A stretch of DNA of 64,000 nucleotides from Kocuria dechangensis (lineage in GTDB: Bacteria > Actinomycetota > Actinomycetes > Actinomycetales > Micrococcaceae), in assembly GCF_014636775.1 (NCBI RefSeq), contig NZ_BMEQ01000002.1, forward strand, positions 186,001 through 250,000, given 5' to 3'. The stretch's first letter is position 1. Every line of letters starts with the position of its first letter. The notes below the pieces were generated by a model, which was not told where the DNA came from, ran no database searches, and saw only the letters and a program-made list of their open reading frames with translations. Positions 31,725-40,092 of this stretch are shown piece after piece. The translations under genes were made by a program, and so were the position numbers.

Positions 31725-32900
31725 CTACGGCTTGAGCACCACCTTGATGCAGCCGTCCTCCTTCTTCTGGAACTTCTCGTACATCGCCGGCGCCTCGTCC
31801 AGGGACGCGGTGTGCGTCTTGAGGTCGAGGACGCCCAGCGGGTCCGAGGGGTCGTCGACCAGCGGCAGCAGGTCGTCGATCCACCGCTTCACGTTGCACT
31901 GGCCCATGCGCAGCTGGATCTGCTTGTCGAACATCGTGAGCAGCGGCAGCGGGCTCTTCGTGCCGCCGTACACGCCGCTGAGCGAGATCGTGCCGCCGCG
32001 CCGGACGGCGTCGATCGAGGTGTAGACGGCGTTGAGCCGGTCCGTGCCGACGGTCTCCATGGCCTTGCGGGCCAGCGGGGACGGCAGCAGCCCGACCGCC
32101 TGGTGGGCCACGCCCGCCAGCGGCGAGCCGTGCGCCTCCATGCCGACCGCGTCCACCACCGAGTCCGGGCCGCGGCCGTCCGTGCGCTCCCGCAGCTCGT
32201 CGGCCACGTCGTCGTGCAGGTCCAGCGTCTCGATGCCGTGGCGCTCCGCCATGGCGCGGCGCTCCGCGACGGGGTCCACGGCGATCACGCGGTAGCCGAG
32301 GTGGCGGCCGATCCGCGCGGACATCTGCCCGATCGGGCCCAGCCCCATCACGGCGAGCGAGCCGCCCTCCGGCGGGGCCGCGTACTGCACGGCCTGCCAG
32401 GCCGTGGGCACCACGTCGGACAGGTAGAGGTAGCGCTCGTCCTCCCCGGTGTCCGGGACCTTGATGGGCCCGTAGTCCGCGTGCGGGACGCGCAGGTACT
32501 CGGCCTGCCCGCCGGGGACGGAGCCGTACATGCGGGAGTACCCGTAGATGGCGCAGCCGCTGTTGTACTCGCGGACCTGGGTGGTCTCGCACTGCGACTG
32601 CAAGCCCTGGCTGCACATGAAGCAGTGCCCGCACGAGATGTTGAACGGGATCACCACGCGGTCCCCGGGCTTGATCCGGGTGACGGCCGAGCCGACCTCC
32701 TCGACGATGCCCATGGGCTCGTGGCCGACGATGTCGCCCTTGTCCATGAACGGGCCCAGCACCTCGTACAGGTGCAGGTCCGAGCCGCAGATGCCGGTCG
32801 AGGTGATCCGCACGATCGCGTCCGTGGGCTCCTGGATCCGCGGATCCGGGACCTCCTCCACGCTGACCGAGCGCTTTCCCTGCCATGTCAGTGCCTTCAT
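31725..32900 (-). CDS. Zinc-dependent alcohol dehydrogenase family protein
   Basis: A 391-residue medium-chain dehydrogenase/reductase. Catalytic zinc ligands are in 'TGICGSDLHLY' (Cys near residue 38) and 'IVGHEPMGIVEEVG' (His near residue 59). The structural zinc region is modified ('ISCGHCFMCSQGLQSQC', with the expected Cys series). The cofactor motif is 'VMGLGPIGQMSARIG'. It resembles the glutathione-independent formaldehyde dehydrogenase/threonine-dehydrogenase-like group annotated simply as zinc-dependent ADH. AAGGAGG lies before the ATG. The role is probably aldehyde/alcohol conversion; the substrate is not identifiable. Confidence 0.9.
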   Translation of the reverse strand: MKALTWQGKRSVSVEEVPDPRIQEPTDAIVRITSTGICGSDLHLYEVLGPFMDKGDIVGHEPMGIVEEVGSAVTRIKPGDRVVIPFNISCGHCFMCSQGLQSQCETTQVREYNSGCAIYGYSRMYGSVPGGQAEYLRVPHADYGPIKVPDTGEDERYLYLSDVVPTAWQAVQYAAPPEGGSLAVMGLGPIGQMSARIGRHLGYRVIAVDPVAERRAMAERHGIETLDLHDDVADELRERTDGRGPDSVVDAVGMEAHGSPLAGVAHQAVGLLPSPLARKAMETVGTDRLNAVYTSIDAVRRGGTISLSGVYGGTKSPLPLLTMFDKQIQLRMGQCNVKRWIDDLLPLVDDPSDPLGVLDLKTHTASLDEAPAMYEKFQKKEDGCIKVVLKP

Positions 32901-32968
32901 CGGTCCTCCTTGTCAGGGCCGTGTCCGATCGAGAACGACAGCCTGCTGATCTGTTGGTGGGTCCGATC

Positions 32969-33685
32969 CTACGCGGACGTCCCGTCCCCGGAACAGTCCT
33001 GCCCCCGGGCGGCCTCCGCCCCGCCGCGCAGGAAGTACGCCCCGACCGAGCCGGCGAGGGTCGCGAACACCCCCACGGAGTAGACCGCCAGCAGGACCTC
33101 CAGCACCCGGGGGAAGCCCCCCGCCGCACCCAGCTCCCGGCCCGTGATCGTGGACATCGCGGCGTGGGACAGGGCCGTCCCGTAGTCGGCATAGACGTCG
33201 AGGACGTAGAGCAGCTGGCTGGAGACGAGGACGACGACGCCGGTGACCGCCGCCAGCCAGCCGATCCGGCTGGAGAGCAGCTTCCCCGCGGAGCGTGAGC
33301 CGCGGACGCCCGCCGAGAGCACGCCGCCGATCCGGGACAGCCGCGCGAGCCGCAGCAGCCGCGCGGCCTGCAGCGCCCGGAAGAAGCGCAGGAACGGCAC
33401 GAGCAGGAACACCACCTGCCACCAGTTGCGCCGCCAGAAGGCCCCGGAGAAGCCGGCGACATGCGCGCGGAGCAGGAACTCGGCCACGAACACCGCCCAG
33501 AACACCCAGCCCAGCACGTTCAGGAACACCACCAGGCCGGGCTCCTGCGCCAGCAGCTGGCCCAGCACCACGAAGAGGAACAGCACCCCCAGCAGGCCCA
33601 TCGGCCGGTCGAGCCGACGGCTCAGGGCCTCGGCCGCGCCGAGCTGCTCGGCCTGCCGTGCCGGATCCTTCTTCGCTCGTGCCAC
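32969..33685 (-). CDS. Voltage-gated-ion-channel-like membrane protein with degenerate selectivity filter
   Basis: 238 residues. An S1-S4-like region includes an arginine-rich segment ('RFFRALQAARLLRLARLSRIG', basic residues every three to four positions) typical of a voltage sensor. A pore-helix/re-entrant region 'GTALSHAAMSTITGRELG' and a final helix 'RVLEVLLAVYSVGVFATLAGSVGAYFL' follow. The filter position has TITGRE instead of the TVGYG of K+ channels, so ion selectivity is doubtful. The C-terminus is short and acidic. It may be a channel with altered selectivity or a pore-dead paralog. Confidence 0.75.
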   Translation of the reverse strand: MARAKKDPARQAEQLGAAEALSRRLDRPMGLLGVLFLFVVLGQLLAQEPGLVVFLNVLGWVFWAVFVAEFLLRAHVAGFSGAFWRRNWWQVVFLLVPFLRFFRALQAARLLRLARLSRIGGVLSAGVRGSRSAGKLLSSRIGWLAAVTGVVVLVSSQLLYVLDVYADYGTALSHAAMSTITGRELGAAGGFPRVLEVLLAVYSVGVFATLAGSVGAYFLRGGAEAARGQDCSGDGTSA

Positions 33686-33753
33686 GGTGCCCGCCTGTCC
33701 TCGCTCGTCCGCCGTCCACCCCCACGCTAGGCGAGCGGTGGCCGGAGCCGCGC

Positions 33754-33780
33754 CTTGACCGACAGCGCACGCCGCTTGAC
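33754..33780. promoter_or_regulatory. Direct repeat CTTGAC, 21-bp spacing, before the amine oxidase
   Basis: CTTGAC occurs at 33754-33759 and 33775-33780, exactly two helical turns apart, 145-171 bp upstream of the amine oxidase start. Such spaced direct half-sites suit AraC-family activators; the candidate activator is encoded at 38170. Either copy could also serve as a -35. The gap 33686-33924 contains no gene. Confidence 0.35.
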
Positions 33781-33924
33781 GGCGCGTGTACAGAAGCGCC
33801 CAGGCTCTCGCCCGCGGCCGTGCCCGGGATCACAGTGAACGTGTCGGAGCTGCGGCCGGACCGGCCGCACCGCCCACGGCGGCCGATCCTCCGCCCGTCA
33901 CCGCTTCTGCCCAGGAGATCCACG

Positions 33925-35988
33925 ATGCACCAGACCACGCTCACCACGCCGCCGTCCGCGTTCGGCGTCACCCACCCGCTCGACATGCTCACCGCCGCCG
34001 AGATCAGCGCCGCCCGCACGGTCCTCGCGGACGCCGGCCACCTGCGCCCGTGCACCCGGTTCCCGCGCGTGATGCCGGTGGAGCCCCCGAAGGCCGTGGT
34101 GCTGGGGCACACGGACGGCGACGACGGCTTCGACCGCTCCCTCGACATCACCCTGCTGGACACCGACACGGGCGAGACGCGCCGGGCCGTCGTCTCCGTG
34201 ACGGCGGGGGAGATCCGCTCGATCGAGACGCTGAACACGGGGGAGCACCCCTACGGCCAGGCCCAGTACCTGTTCGAGGAGTACGACCGCGCCGCGGAGA
34301 TCGTGAAGGCGGACCGGCGCTGGCAGGAGGCCATGGCCCGCCGCGGGGTCGAGGACACCACGCACGCCTTCGTGGCCCCCCTCGCGCCCGGCTTCTTCCC
34401 CCGGGAGGACGAGACGGGCAAGCGGGTCATCCGCTCGCTGACCTTCCACCGCCGCTTCGAGGGGGACAACCCGTGGGGCCACCCGGTGGAGGGGCTCATC
34501 GCGCACGTCGACCTCACGGCCGGGGAGGTCATCAGGGTCGAGGACGACGGCGACGTGCCGATCCCCATGGCGGACGCCAACTACACCCCGGAGCACGTGG
34601 GCCCGGCGCGGACCACCCTCAAGCCGCTCGACATCGTCCAGCCCGAGGGCCCGTCCTTCCAGGTGGACGGCACCTACGTGACCTGGGAGAACTGGAAGCT
34701 GCGGATCGGCTTCACCGCCCAGGAGGGCCTGGTGCTCAACCAGGTCACCTTCCGGGACGACTCGGGGGACGAGCCCGAGGACCGCTCGGTGCTCTACCGG
34801 GCGTCCGTGCCCGAGATGGTCGTGCCCTACGGGGACACCACCAACACCCGGTTCTGGATCAGCTACTTCGACGCCGGCGAGTACCTGCTGGGCAAGAACG
34901 CGAACTCCCTGAAGCTGGGCTGCGACTGCCTCGGGGTCATCCGGTACTTCGACGCGTTCGTCGCCGACGACGAGGGCCACCCCATGGAGATCCCCCACGC
35001 GGTGTGCATGCACGAGGAGGACTACGGCATCCTCTGGAAGCACACGGAGTTCGGGGAGGCCCCGCAGGTGCGCCGCTCCCGCCGGCTGGTCATCTCCTAC
35101 TTCGCGACCATCGGCAACTACGAGTACGGGTTCTTCTGGTACTTCTACCTGGACGGCTCCATCCAGGTGGAGGCCAAGGCCACCGGCATCGTCTTCGCCG
35201 GCGGGTGCGAGCCCGGCCGGCCCAACCGGCACTCCAACGAGATCGCCCCCGGCATCCAGGCCCCCGTCCACCAGCACATCTTCTGCGCCCGCCTCGACGT
35301 CGCCGTCGACGGGACGGAGAACACCGTGCAGGAGGAGAACCTCGTGCGGATCCCCATGGGCGACGAGAACCCCTACGGCAACGCCTTCACCTGGTCGCGC
35401 ACCGACGTGACCCGCGAGTCCGAGGGGGTGCGCGACGCGAACACCGAGACCGGGCGCAAGTGGTTCGTCACCAACCCGAACCGGCTCAACCACGTGGGGG
35501 AGCCCACCGCCTACCACCTGATCCCCATGCCGGGGCCCCGCCTGCTCGCCGCCGAGGGCTCCTCCGTGCGGCGGCGCGCGCAGTTCGCCACCCACCACCT
35601 GTGGGTGACCCGCTTCGACGAGAACGAGCGCTTCCCCGCCGGGGAGTTCCCGAACCAGCACGCGGGCGGGGGCATCGGCGAGTGGGTGGCGCAGGACCGC
35701 GACCTCGTGAACACGGACGTGGTGCTGTGGCACACCTTCGGCCCCACCCACATCCCGCGCACCGAGGACTGGCCCGTGATGCCCGTGGACTACTACGGGT
35801 TCTGGCTCAAGCCCCACGGCTTCCTGGACCGCAACCCCGCCCTGGACCTGCCCGACTGGTCCACCGCGGGCGGGCGGTGCTGCGGCACCGAGGTCGGCCA
35901 CGCCGACCCCGCCCCGGCCGTCGAGAGCGCGCACGCCGTCACCGGCACCGGCGACCGACCCGCCCACGACTGCCGCTGCGAGGGATGA
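33925..35988 (+). CDS. Primary-amine oxidase (copper/TPQ amine oxidase)
   Basis: A 687-residue quinoprotein oxidising primary amines to aldehydes with release of NH3 and H2O2. The cofactor precursor is Tyr399 in 'TIGNYEYGFFWY' (consensus N-Y-D/E). The copper HxH pair is His449/His451 in 'PVHQHIFC', and a third His lies near residue 610 in the C-terminal region. It has no signal peptide, so it is cytosolic like other actinobacterial enzymes (e.g. the phenylethylamine and histamine oxidases of Arthrobacter). The last 45 residues are unusually rich in Cys, His and Asp ('GGRCCGTEVGHADP', 'DCRCEG'), a possible copper-binding tail. AGGAG lies 8 nt before the ATG. It starts an operon with an APC permease. 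Confidence 0.95.
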   Translation: MHQTTLTTPPSAFGVTHPLDMLTAAEISAARTVLADAGHLRPCTRFPRVMPVEPPKAVVLGHTDGDDGFDRSLDITLLDTDTGETRRAVVSVTAGEIRSIETLNTGEHPYGQAQYLFEEYDRAAEIVKADRRWQEAMARRGVEDTTHAFVAPLAPGFFPREDETGKRVIRSLTFHRRFEGDNPWGHPVEGLIAHVDLTAGEVIRVEDDGDVPIPMADANYTPEHVGPARTTLKPLDIVQPEGPSFQVDGTYVTWENWKLRIGFTAQEGLVLNQVTFRDDSGDEPEDRSVLYRASVPEMVVPYGDTTNTRFWISYFDAGEYLLGKNANSLKLGCDCLGVIRYFDAFVADDEGHPMEIPHAVCMHEEDYGILWKHTEFGEAPQVRRSRRLVISYFATIGNYEYGFFWYFYLDGSIQVEAKATGIVFAGGCEPGRPNRHSNEIAPGIQAPVHQHIFCARLDVAVDGTENTVQEENLVRIPMGDENPYGNAFTWSRTDVTRESEGVRDANTETGRKWFVTNPNRLNHVGEPTAYHLIPMPGPRLLAAEGSSVRRRAQFATHHLWVTRFDENERFPAGEFPNQHAGGGIGEWVAQDRDLVNTDVVLWHTFGPTHIPRTEDWPVMPVDYYGFWLKPHGFLDRNPALDLPDWSTAGGRCCGTEVGHADPAPAVESAHAVTGTGDRPAHDCRCEG

Positions 35989-35991
35989 GCC

Positions 35992-37590
35992 ATGAGCACG
36001 AGCACCAGTTCCGCCGGCAGCCTGCCCGCACCCGCTGACCCTGCGGGCCACGGCCACCTCGCCGCGGGCGGGGGCCTGGACCGCCGCACCCTGACCGTGC
36101 CCTCGCTGGTCTTCCTCATCATCGCCGCCTCCGCGCCCCTGACCGTGCTGGCCGGCGGCGTCCCGTCCACCTACGCGGTGACCGGACTGCTGGGGGTGCC
36201 CCTCGGCTTCCTCCTCCTCGGGGCGATCCTCGCGCTGTTCGCGGTGGGGTACGGGGCGATGTCCGCCCGGATCACCAACGCGGGCGCCTTCTACGCCTAC
36301 GTGGCGGACGGCCTGGGCCACCGCCAGGGCATCGGCGCCTCGTGGCTGGCCCTGATCAGCTACAACGCCATGCAGATCGGCCTCTACGGCATCTTCGGGT
36401 TCGTCGTGTCCTCCTTCCTGGAGGCGCGGCTGGGCCTGGCCGTCCCCTGGTGGGCCGCGGCCCTCGCGGGCCTGGTGCTGGTGGGGCTGCTCGGCGTCAG
36501 CCGGGTGGACCTCTCCGCCAAGGTCATCGCGGTCCTGGTCACCCTCGAGTTCCTCGTGGTCGTCGTCGTCGACGCGGTCTCCCTGGCCGTGGCCCCGGAG
36601 GGCCTCAGCGCCCAGCCCCTGATGCCCTCCGAGTTCTTCACCTACGGCATCGGCGCGGTGCTGTCCTTCGGCATCGCCGCCTTCATGGGCTTCGAGTCCG
36701 CGGCGATCTACAGCGAGGAGGCCAAGGACCCCGCGCGCGCCGTCCCGCGGGCCACGTTCACCGCCGTGGCCATCATCTCGGTGTTCTACGCCGTCTCCGC
36801 CTGGGCGCTGGCCGTGGGGGTCGGGCCCGGGCAGGTCGTCGCCGCCTCCCGGGAGCACGGGCCGGACCTCGTGTTCGTGTTCCTGGGCGAGCACGGTGGC
36901 GCGCTGCTCACCGACATCGCCCAGGTCCTGTTCGTCACCAGCCTGCTCGCCGCGCTCATCGCCTTCCACAACGCGGTGGCCCGGTATTTCTTCTCGCTGG
37001 GCCGTGAGAGCGTGCTGCCCTCCTGGCTCGGTGCGGTCGGGCGCAGGAACCACGCCCCCGTGGCCGGGTCCCTCGCGCAGAGCGCGCTCGCCGTGGTGCT
37101 CGTGACGGTCTTCGCGGTCGCCGGGCAGGACTCCGAGCTCGGCCCGCTGTTCCCGGTGCTGACCCTGTTCACCTGGCTGGTCAACGCCGGAGCCTTCGGG
37201 CTGATCTTCCTGCTGGCCGTCACCTCGCTGGCCGTCATCGGCCACTTCCGGCGGGACCCGGGCGGGCACTCCGCCTGGGTGCGCTGGGCCGCTCCCGCCC
37301 TGTCCGCGGCCGGCCTGGGCGTGGTGTTCGTGCTCGTGCTGGTGAACTTCGACGTCCTCATCGGCGCCGAGGGCCCCAGCCCGCTGGCCGTGGTGATCCC
37401 GGGGATCGTCCTGGCCGCGGGCGTGGCCGGCCTCGCGTGGGGCGAGCACCTCCGGCGCCACCGTCCCGAGGTGTTCGCCGGAGTGGGCTCGGGCCGCGCC
37501 GTCGAGAGCGGCGGGCCCGTACCGGATCCCCGCCCCGGGCCGTCCTCCGGGGGCGCCGGGGAGCCCGAGCTCGCAGGGGAGCAGCGGTGA
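35992..37590 (+). CDS. APC family permease (amino acid/amine uptake)
   Basis: 532 residues with about 12 transmembrane segments. The N-terminal 'RTLTVPSLVFLIIAASAPLTVLAGGVP' and 'GYGAMSARITNAGAFYAYVADGLG' are the TM1-TM3 elements of the APC superfamily, and 'FMGFESAAIYSEEAKDPARAVPRA' is the signature loop after TM6. It lies 3 bp after the amine oxidase gene, so it probably imports the amine substrate. The C-terminus is a long Gly/Pro-rich cytoplasmic tail. Its stop overlaps the start of the next small gene by 4 bp. Confidence 0.92.
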   Translation: MSTSTSSAGSLPAPADPAGHGHLAAGGGLDRRTLTVPSLVFLIIAASAPLTVLAGGVPSTYAVTGLLGVPLGFLLLGAILALFAVGYGAMSARITNAGAFYAYVADGLGHRQGIGASWLALISYNAMQIGLYGIFGFVVSSFLEARLGLAVPWWAAALAGLVLVGLLGVSRVDLSAKVIAVLVTLEFLVVVVVDAVSLAVAPEGLSAQPLMPSEFFTYGIGAVLSFGIAAFMGFESAAIYSEEAKDPARAVPRATFTAVAIISVFYAVSAWALAVGVGPGQVVAASREHGPDLVFVFLGEHGGALLTDIAQVLFVTSLLAALIAFHNAVARYFFSLGRESVLPSWLGAVGRRNHAPVAGSLAQSALAVVLVTVFAVAGQDSELGPLFPVLTLFTWLVNAGAFGLIFLLAVTSLAVIGHFRRDPGGHSAWVRWAAPALSAAGLGVVFVLVLVNFDVLIGAEGPSPLAVVIPGIVLAAGVAGLAWGEHLRRHRPEVFAGVGSGRAVESGGPVPDPRPGPSSGGAGEPELAGEQR

Positions 37591-38087
37591 GCGCCCCGGA
37601 CCTGGCAGCAGGTGCGGCGCCGGTGCGGCAGAGGCCGGCCCCGCGCCTGCTGGGCGACCCCCTGCGGGTCCTGCTGGGCGCCGGCGTCGGCGTCTCCGTC
37701 GCCCTGCACGGGCAGATGGCCCTCGCCGGGACCCACGGCGCGGGCTGGTCGGTGGTCATGGGGGTCATGGCGGCGCTGTGCCTGTCCTGCCTGGTCGCGC
37801 TGGCGCGGGTGGGCGACCTCGTCCGCACGGTGCGGATGACGATGGGCATGGCCCTGGCGATGGCGCTGGCCCACACCCTGATGATCCCGCTCCTGGGCGG
37901 CACGGGCGGCGCGGGCGGCCACAGCGCCCACGCCCACCACGGGGGCGCGGGTGCGGCGGAGGCCGCCGCGTCCGGCGCGGGCCACGGGGGCATGCTCCTG
38001 GTCGTGGTGGTCGAGCTGGCCGTCGCGGCCCTGGCGGTCGCCTGGTTGCGCCGACACGATCGGCGACCGGCCCGCCGGCCGGTCTAG
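37587..38087 (+). CDS. Small four-helix membrane protein with His-rich loop
   Basis: 166 residues from a GTG overlapping the permease stop (GTGA). There are four hydrophobic segments: about 25-45, 50-70, 85-105 and 132-152. Between the third and fourth lies a flexible Gly/Ala/His loop with 'GGHSAHAHHGGAG' and 'GAGHGGM', holding about six histidines and one Met. This looks like a metal-binding extracytoplasmic or cytoplasmic loop. Because it is locked into the copper amine oxidase operon, copper handling or delivery for the oxidase is an attractive inference. No known family is recognised. Confidence 0.72.
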   Translation: MSAPDLAAGAAPVRQRPAPRLLGDPLRVLLGAGVGVSVALHGQMALAGTHGAGWSVVMGVMAALCLSCLVALARVGDLVRTVRMTMGMALAMALAHTLMIPLLGGTGGAGGHSAHAHHGGAGAAEAAASGAGHGGMLLVVVVELAVAALAVAWLRRHDRRPARRPV

Positions 38088-38101
38088 GATGTCCCCACCG
38101 A

Positions 38102-38117
38102 TGTGACACTGGTCATG
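38102..38117. promoter_or_regulatory. CRP/GlxR-like box upstream of the FeaR-like regulator
   Basis: TGTGA-CACTGG-TCATG fits the TGTGA-N6-TCACA consensus except for the last two bases. It lies 53 bp before the AraC-family start. It is one of four similar boxes in the window. Confidence 0.4.
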
Positions 38118-38169
38118 GTCGGCACACCGGGCCCGGCGTGCCGACCCTGCCCGACAGGGGGAGCACGCG

Positions 38170-39180
38170 ATGGCGCCAACGCCGACCGGCCGGGAGGACC
38201 ACTCCGCGGGCCCGGTGCTCGTGGAGTCGATCCAGGACTGGTCCCGTCTCGCCTCACGGTCCTTCGTGCCGCTGCAGTGCACGACGGCCGCCGCCCGCAC
38301 CTTCCGCGCCGGTCTGGAGAGCCGGGAGGCGGGGAGCCTGCACGTCACGCACCTGCGCTTCGGCCCGCACGTCGTCGAGCGTGTGCCGGGGGCTCCGGAG
38401 GACGCGGGCGGCGGCCGGTTCAAGGTGAACCTGCAGCTCGAGGGGCGGTGCGTCGTCGAGCAGGCGGGCCGGCGCAGCGTGCTGGGCCCCGGGGACGTCA
38501 CGCTCTACGACACCTCCTCGCCCTACCGGCTGGACTTCGCCGAGGACTCCCGCCTGCTCGTGCTGATGTTCGACCACGGCGTGCTCGACCTCCCCCCGGC
38601 CGCGGTCGGGCAGCTGCGGGCGTGCCGGATCGGGCCCGAGGGGCCCGTCCACGCGATGGTGGCGTCCTTCCTGGCCTCCATGGCCGACCACATGGCGGGG
38701 CTGACCGGGATGAACGGCCAGCGGCTCGGCAACTCCGCGCTCGACCTGCTGACCACCTCCTTCAACCTCGAGCTCGACGAGCAGGTGGCGGCGTCGGCCT
38801 ACGAGAAGGACCGGCTGCGGGCCGCGGTGCACGACTGGGTCGAGGCGCACCTGTCGCAGCCCGACCTCGACCCGCCGACGATCGCCCGGGCGCACTACAT
38901 CTCGGTGCGCCGCCTGCACCAGGTGTTCCAGGAGGAGGGCACCACGGTCTCCGCCTGGATCCGCACGCGCCGCCTGGAGCGCTGCCGCCGGGCGCTGGAG
39001 GACCCGATGAGCGCGGGCGTGCCGGTGGCGCGGATCGCCGCCCGCTGGGGCTTCACCGACGGCGCCCACTTCTCCCGGGTGTTCAAGGCCGCCTACGGCA
39101 TCTCCCCGTCCCAGGCGCGGGCGCGCGCCCTGGCGTTGCGGGGCCCCGGAGCCGCCCCGGCGCAGGAGAGGTCCGCGTGA
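38170..39180 (+). CDS. AraC family regulator with AraC_binding_2 domain (FeaR-like)
   Basis: 336 residues. The N-terminal 200 residues ('DWSRLASRSFVPLQCTT...', 'FKVNLQLEGRCVVEQAGRRS', 'GPGDVTLYDTSSPYRLDF') match the AraC_binding_2 domain of FeaR, the E. coli activator of the phenylethylamine oxidase gene. The C-terminus has two helix-turn-helices: 'DPPTIARAHYISVRRLHQVF' and 'PVARIAARWGFTDGAHFSRV', then 'AAYGISPSQARA'. It lies just after the amine oxidase-permease operon in the same direction. It is very likely its amine- or aldehyde-responsive activator. Confidence 0.88.
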   Translation: MAPTPTGREDHSAGPVLVESIQDWSRLASRSFVPLQCTTAAARTFRAGLESREAGSLHVTHLRFGPHVVERVPGAPEDAGGGRFKVNLQLEGRCVVEQAGRRSVLGPGDVTLYDTSSPYRLDFAEDSRLLVLMFDHGVLDLPPAAVGQLRACRIGPEGPVHAMVASFLASMADHMAGLTGMNGQRLGNSALDLLTTSFNLELDEQVAASAYEKDRLRAAVHDWVEAHLSQPDLDPPTIARAHYISVRRLHQVFQEEGTTVSAWIRTRRLERCRRALEDPMSAGVPVARIAARWGFTDGAHFSRVFKAAYGISPSQARARALALRGPGAAPAQERSA

Positions 39181-39276
39181 CCGCCCGATGAGCTCGACGA
39201 CGCCCGCCAGGCCATCGTGACCGCCCGCGCGGCCCGCCCGACCCGTCCGGGGAGCCCCGGGGAGAACGGAGACACC

Positions 39277-40092
39277 ATGCCCCAGAGACCGACCACCCCC
39301 GCCGAACTGGTCCCCACCGAGCTGATCACCGCGGAGGTGGCCGACCGCGTCGCCGTCGTCACCGTGGACCGGCCCGAGGTCCGCAACGCCCTGAACACCC
39401 AGGTGCTCCAGGAGATCCGCGCGGTCCTCGACGCGTTCCGCGACCGCGACGACGTCGGCGCCGTGGTCTTCACCGGTGCCGGCGACAAGGCGTTCGTCGC
39501 CGGCGCGGACATCGGCCAGCTCGTGGGCTACTCGGCGCGCGACGGGCTCGCCGCCCGGATGCAGCGCCTCTACGACGAGATCGAGGACTACGAGAAGCCG
39601 ACGATCGCGGCGGTCAACGGCTACGCGCTCGGCGGGGGCAACGAGCTCGCCATGGCCTGCGACATCCGGATCGCCTCCGAGCGCGCCCGCTTCGGCCTGC
39701 CGGAGACGAACCTCGGGGTGCTCCCCGGGGCCGGCGGGACCCAGCGCCTGGCCCGGCTCGTGGGCAAGGGCCGCGCCGTGGAGCTGATCCTCACCGGCCG
39801 GATGATCGACGCCGAGGAGTCGCTGCGGATCGGGCTCGTCACCTCCGTGGTCCCGCCCGGGGAGCTGCTCGGCGCCGCCCGCGCCACCGCCGCCCAGATC
39901 CTCGCCAAGGGCCCGCTGGCCGTGCGGCTGGGCAAGCTCGTGATCAAGAACGGCTTCGAGACCGACCAGCGCACCGGGCTGCTGCTGGAGCGGCTCGCCC
40001 AGTCCCTGCTCTACGCGTCGCCGGAGAAGACCGAGGGCACGAGCGCGTTCCTCGACAAGCGGCCCGCCGACTTCGGGGCGGTGGCCGAGTGA
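39277..40092 (+). CDS. Enoyl-CoA hydratase/isomerase family protein
   Basis: A 271-residue crotonase-fold enzyme. The oxyanion-hole segments are 'FVAGADIGQL' near residue 71 and 'ALGGGNELAMACDIRI' near residue 117. The catalytic Glu positions are both present, in the 'GGNELA' loop and in 'LPETNLGVLPGAGGTQRL'. It hydrates trans-2-enoyl-CoA to 3-hydroxyacyl-CoA. A close paralog starts at 63153, with long identical stretches. Its stop overlaps the start of a MaoC-type dehydratase gene. A GGAG-containing sequence precedes the ATG. It may belong to short-chain or phenylacetate-like beta-oxidation following amine oxidation. Confidence 0.92.
   Translation: MPQRPTTPAELVPTELITAEVADRVAVVTVDRPEVRNALNTQVLQEIRAVLDAFRDRDDVGAVVFTGAGDKAFVAGADIGQLVGYSARDGLAARMQRLYDEIEDYEKPTIAAVNGYALGGGNELAMACDIRIASERARFGLPETNLGVLPGAGGTQRLARLVGKGRAVELILTGRMIDAEESLRIGLVTSVVPPGELLGAARATAAQILAKGPLAVRLGKLVIKNGFETDQRTGLLLERLAQSLLYASPEKTEGTSAFLDKRPADFGAVAE

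Noticed and set aside
27466-33462. A 1998-codon open frame on the minus strand
   Set aside because: It runs antisense to the GH15 gene, the saccharopine-like gene and others. Its translation is low-complexity Arg/Pro/Gly/His, typical of third-position GC bias, with no domain signature.
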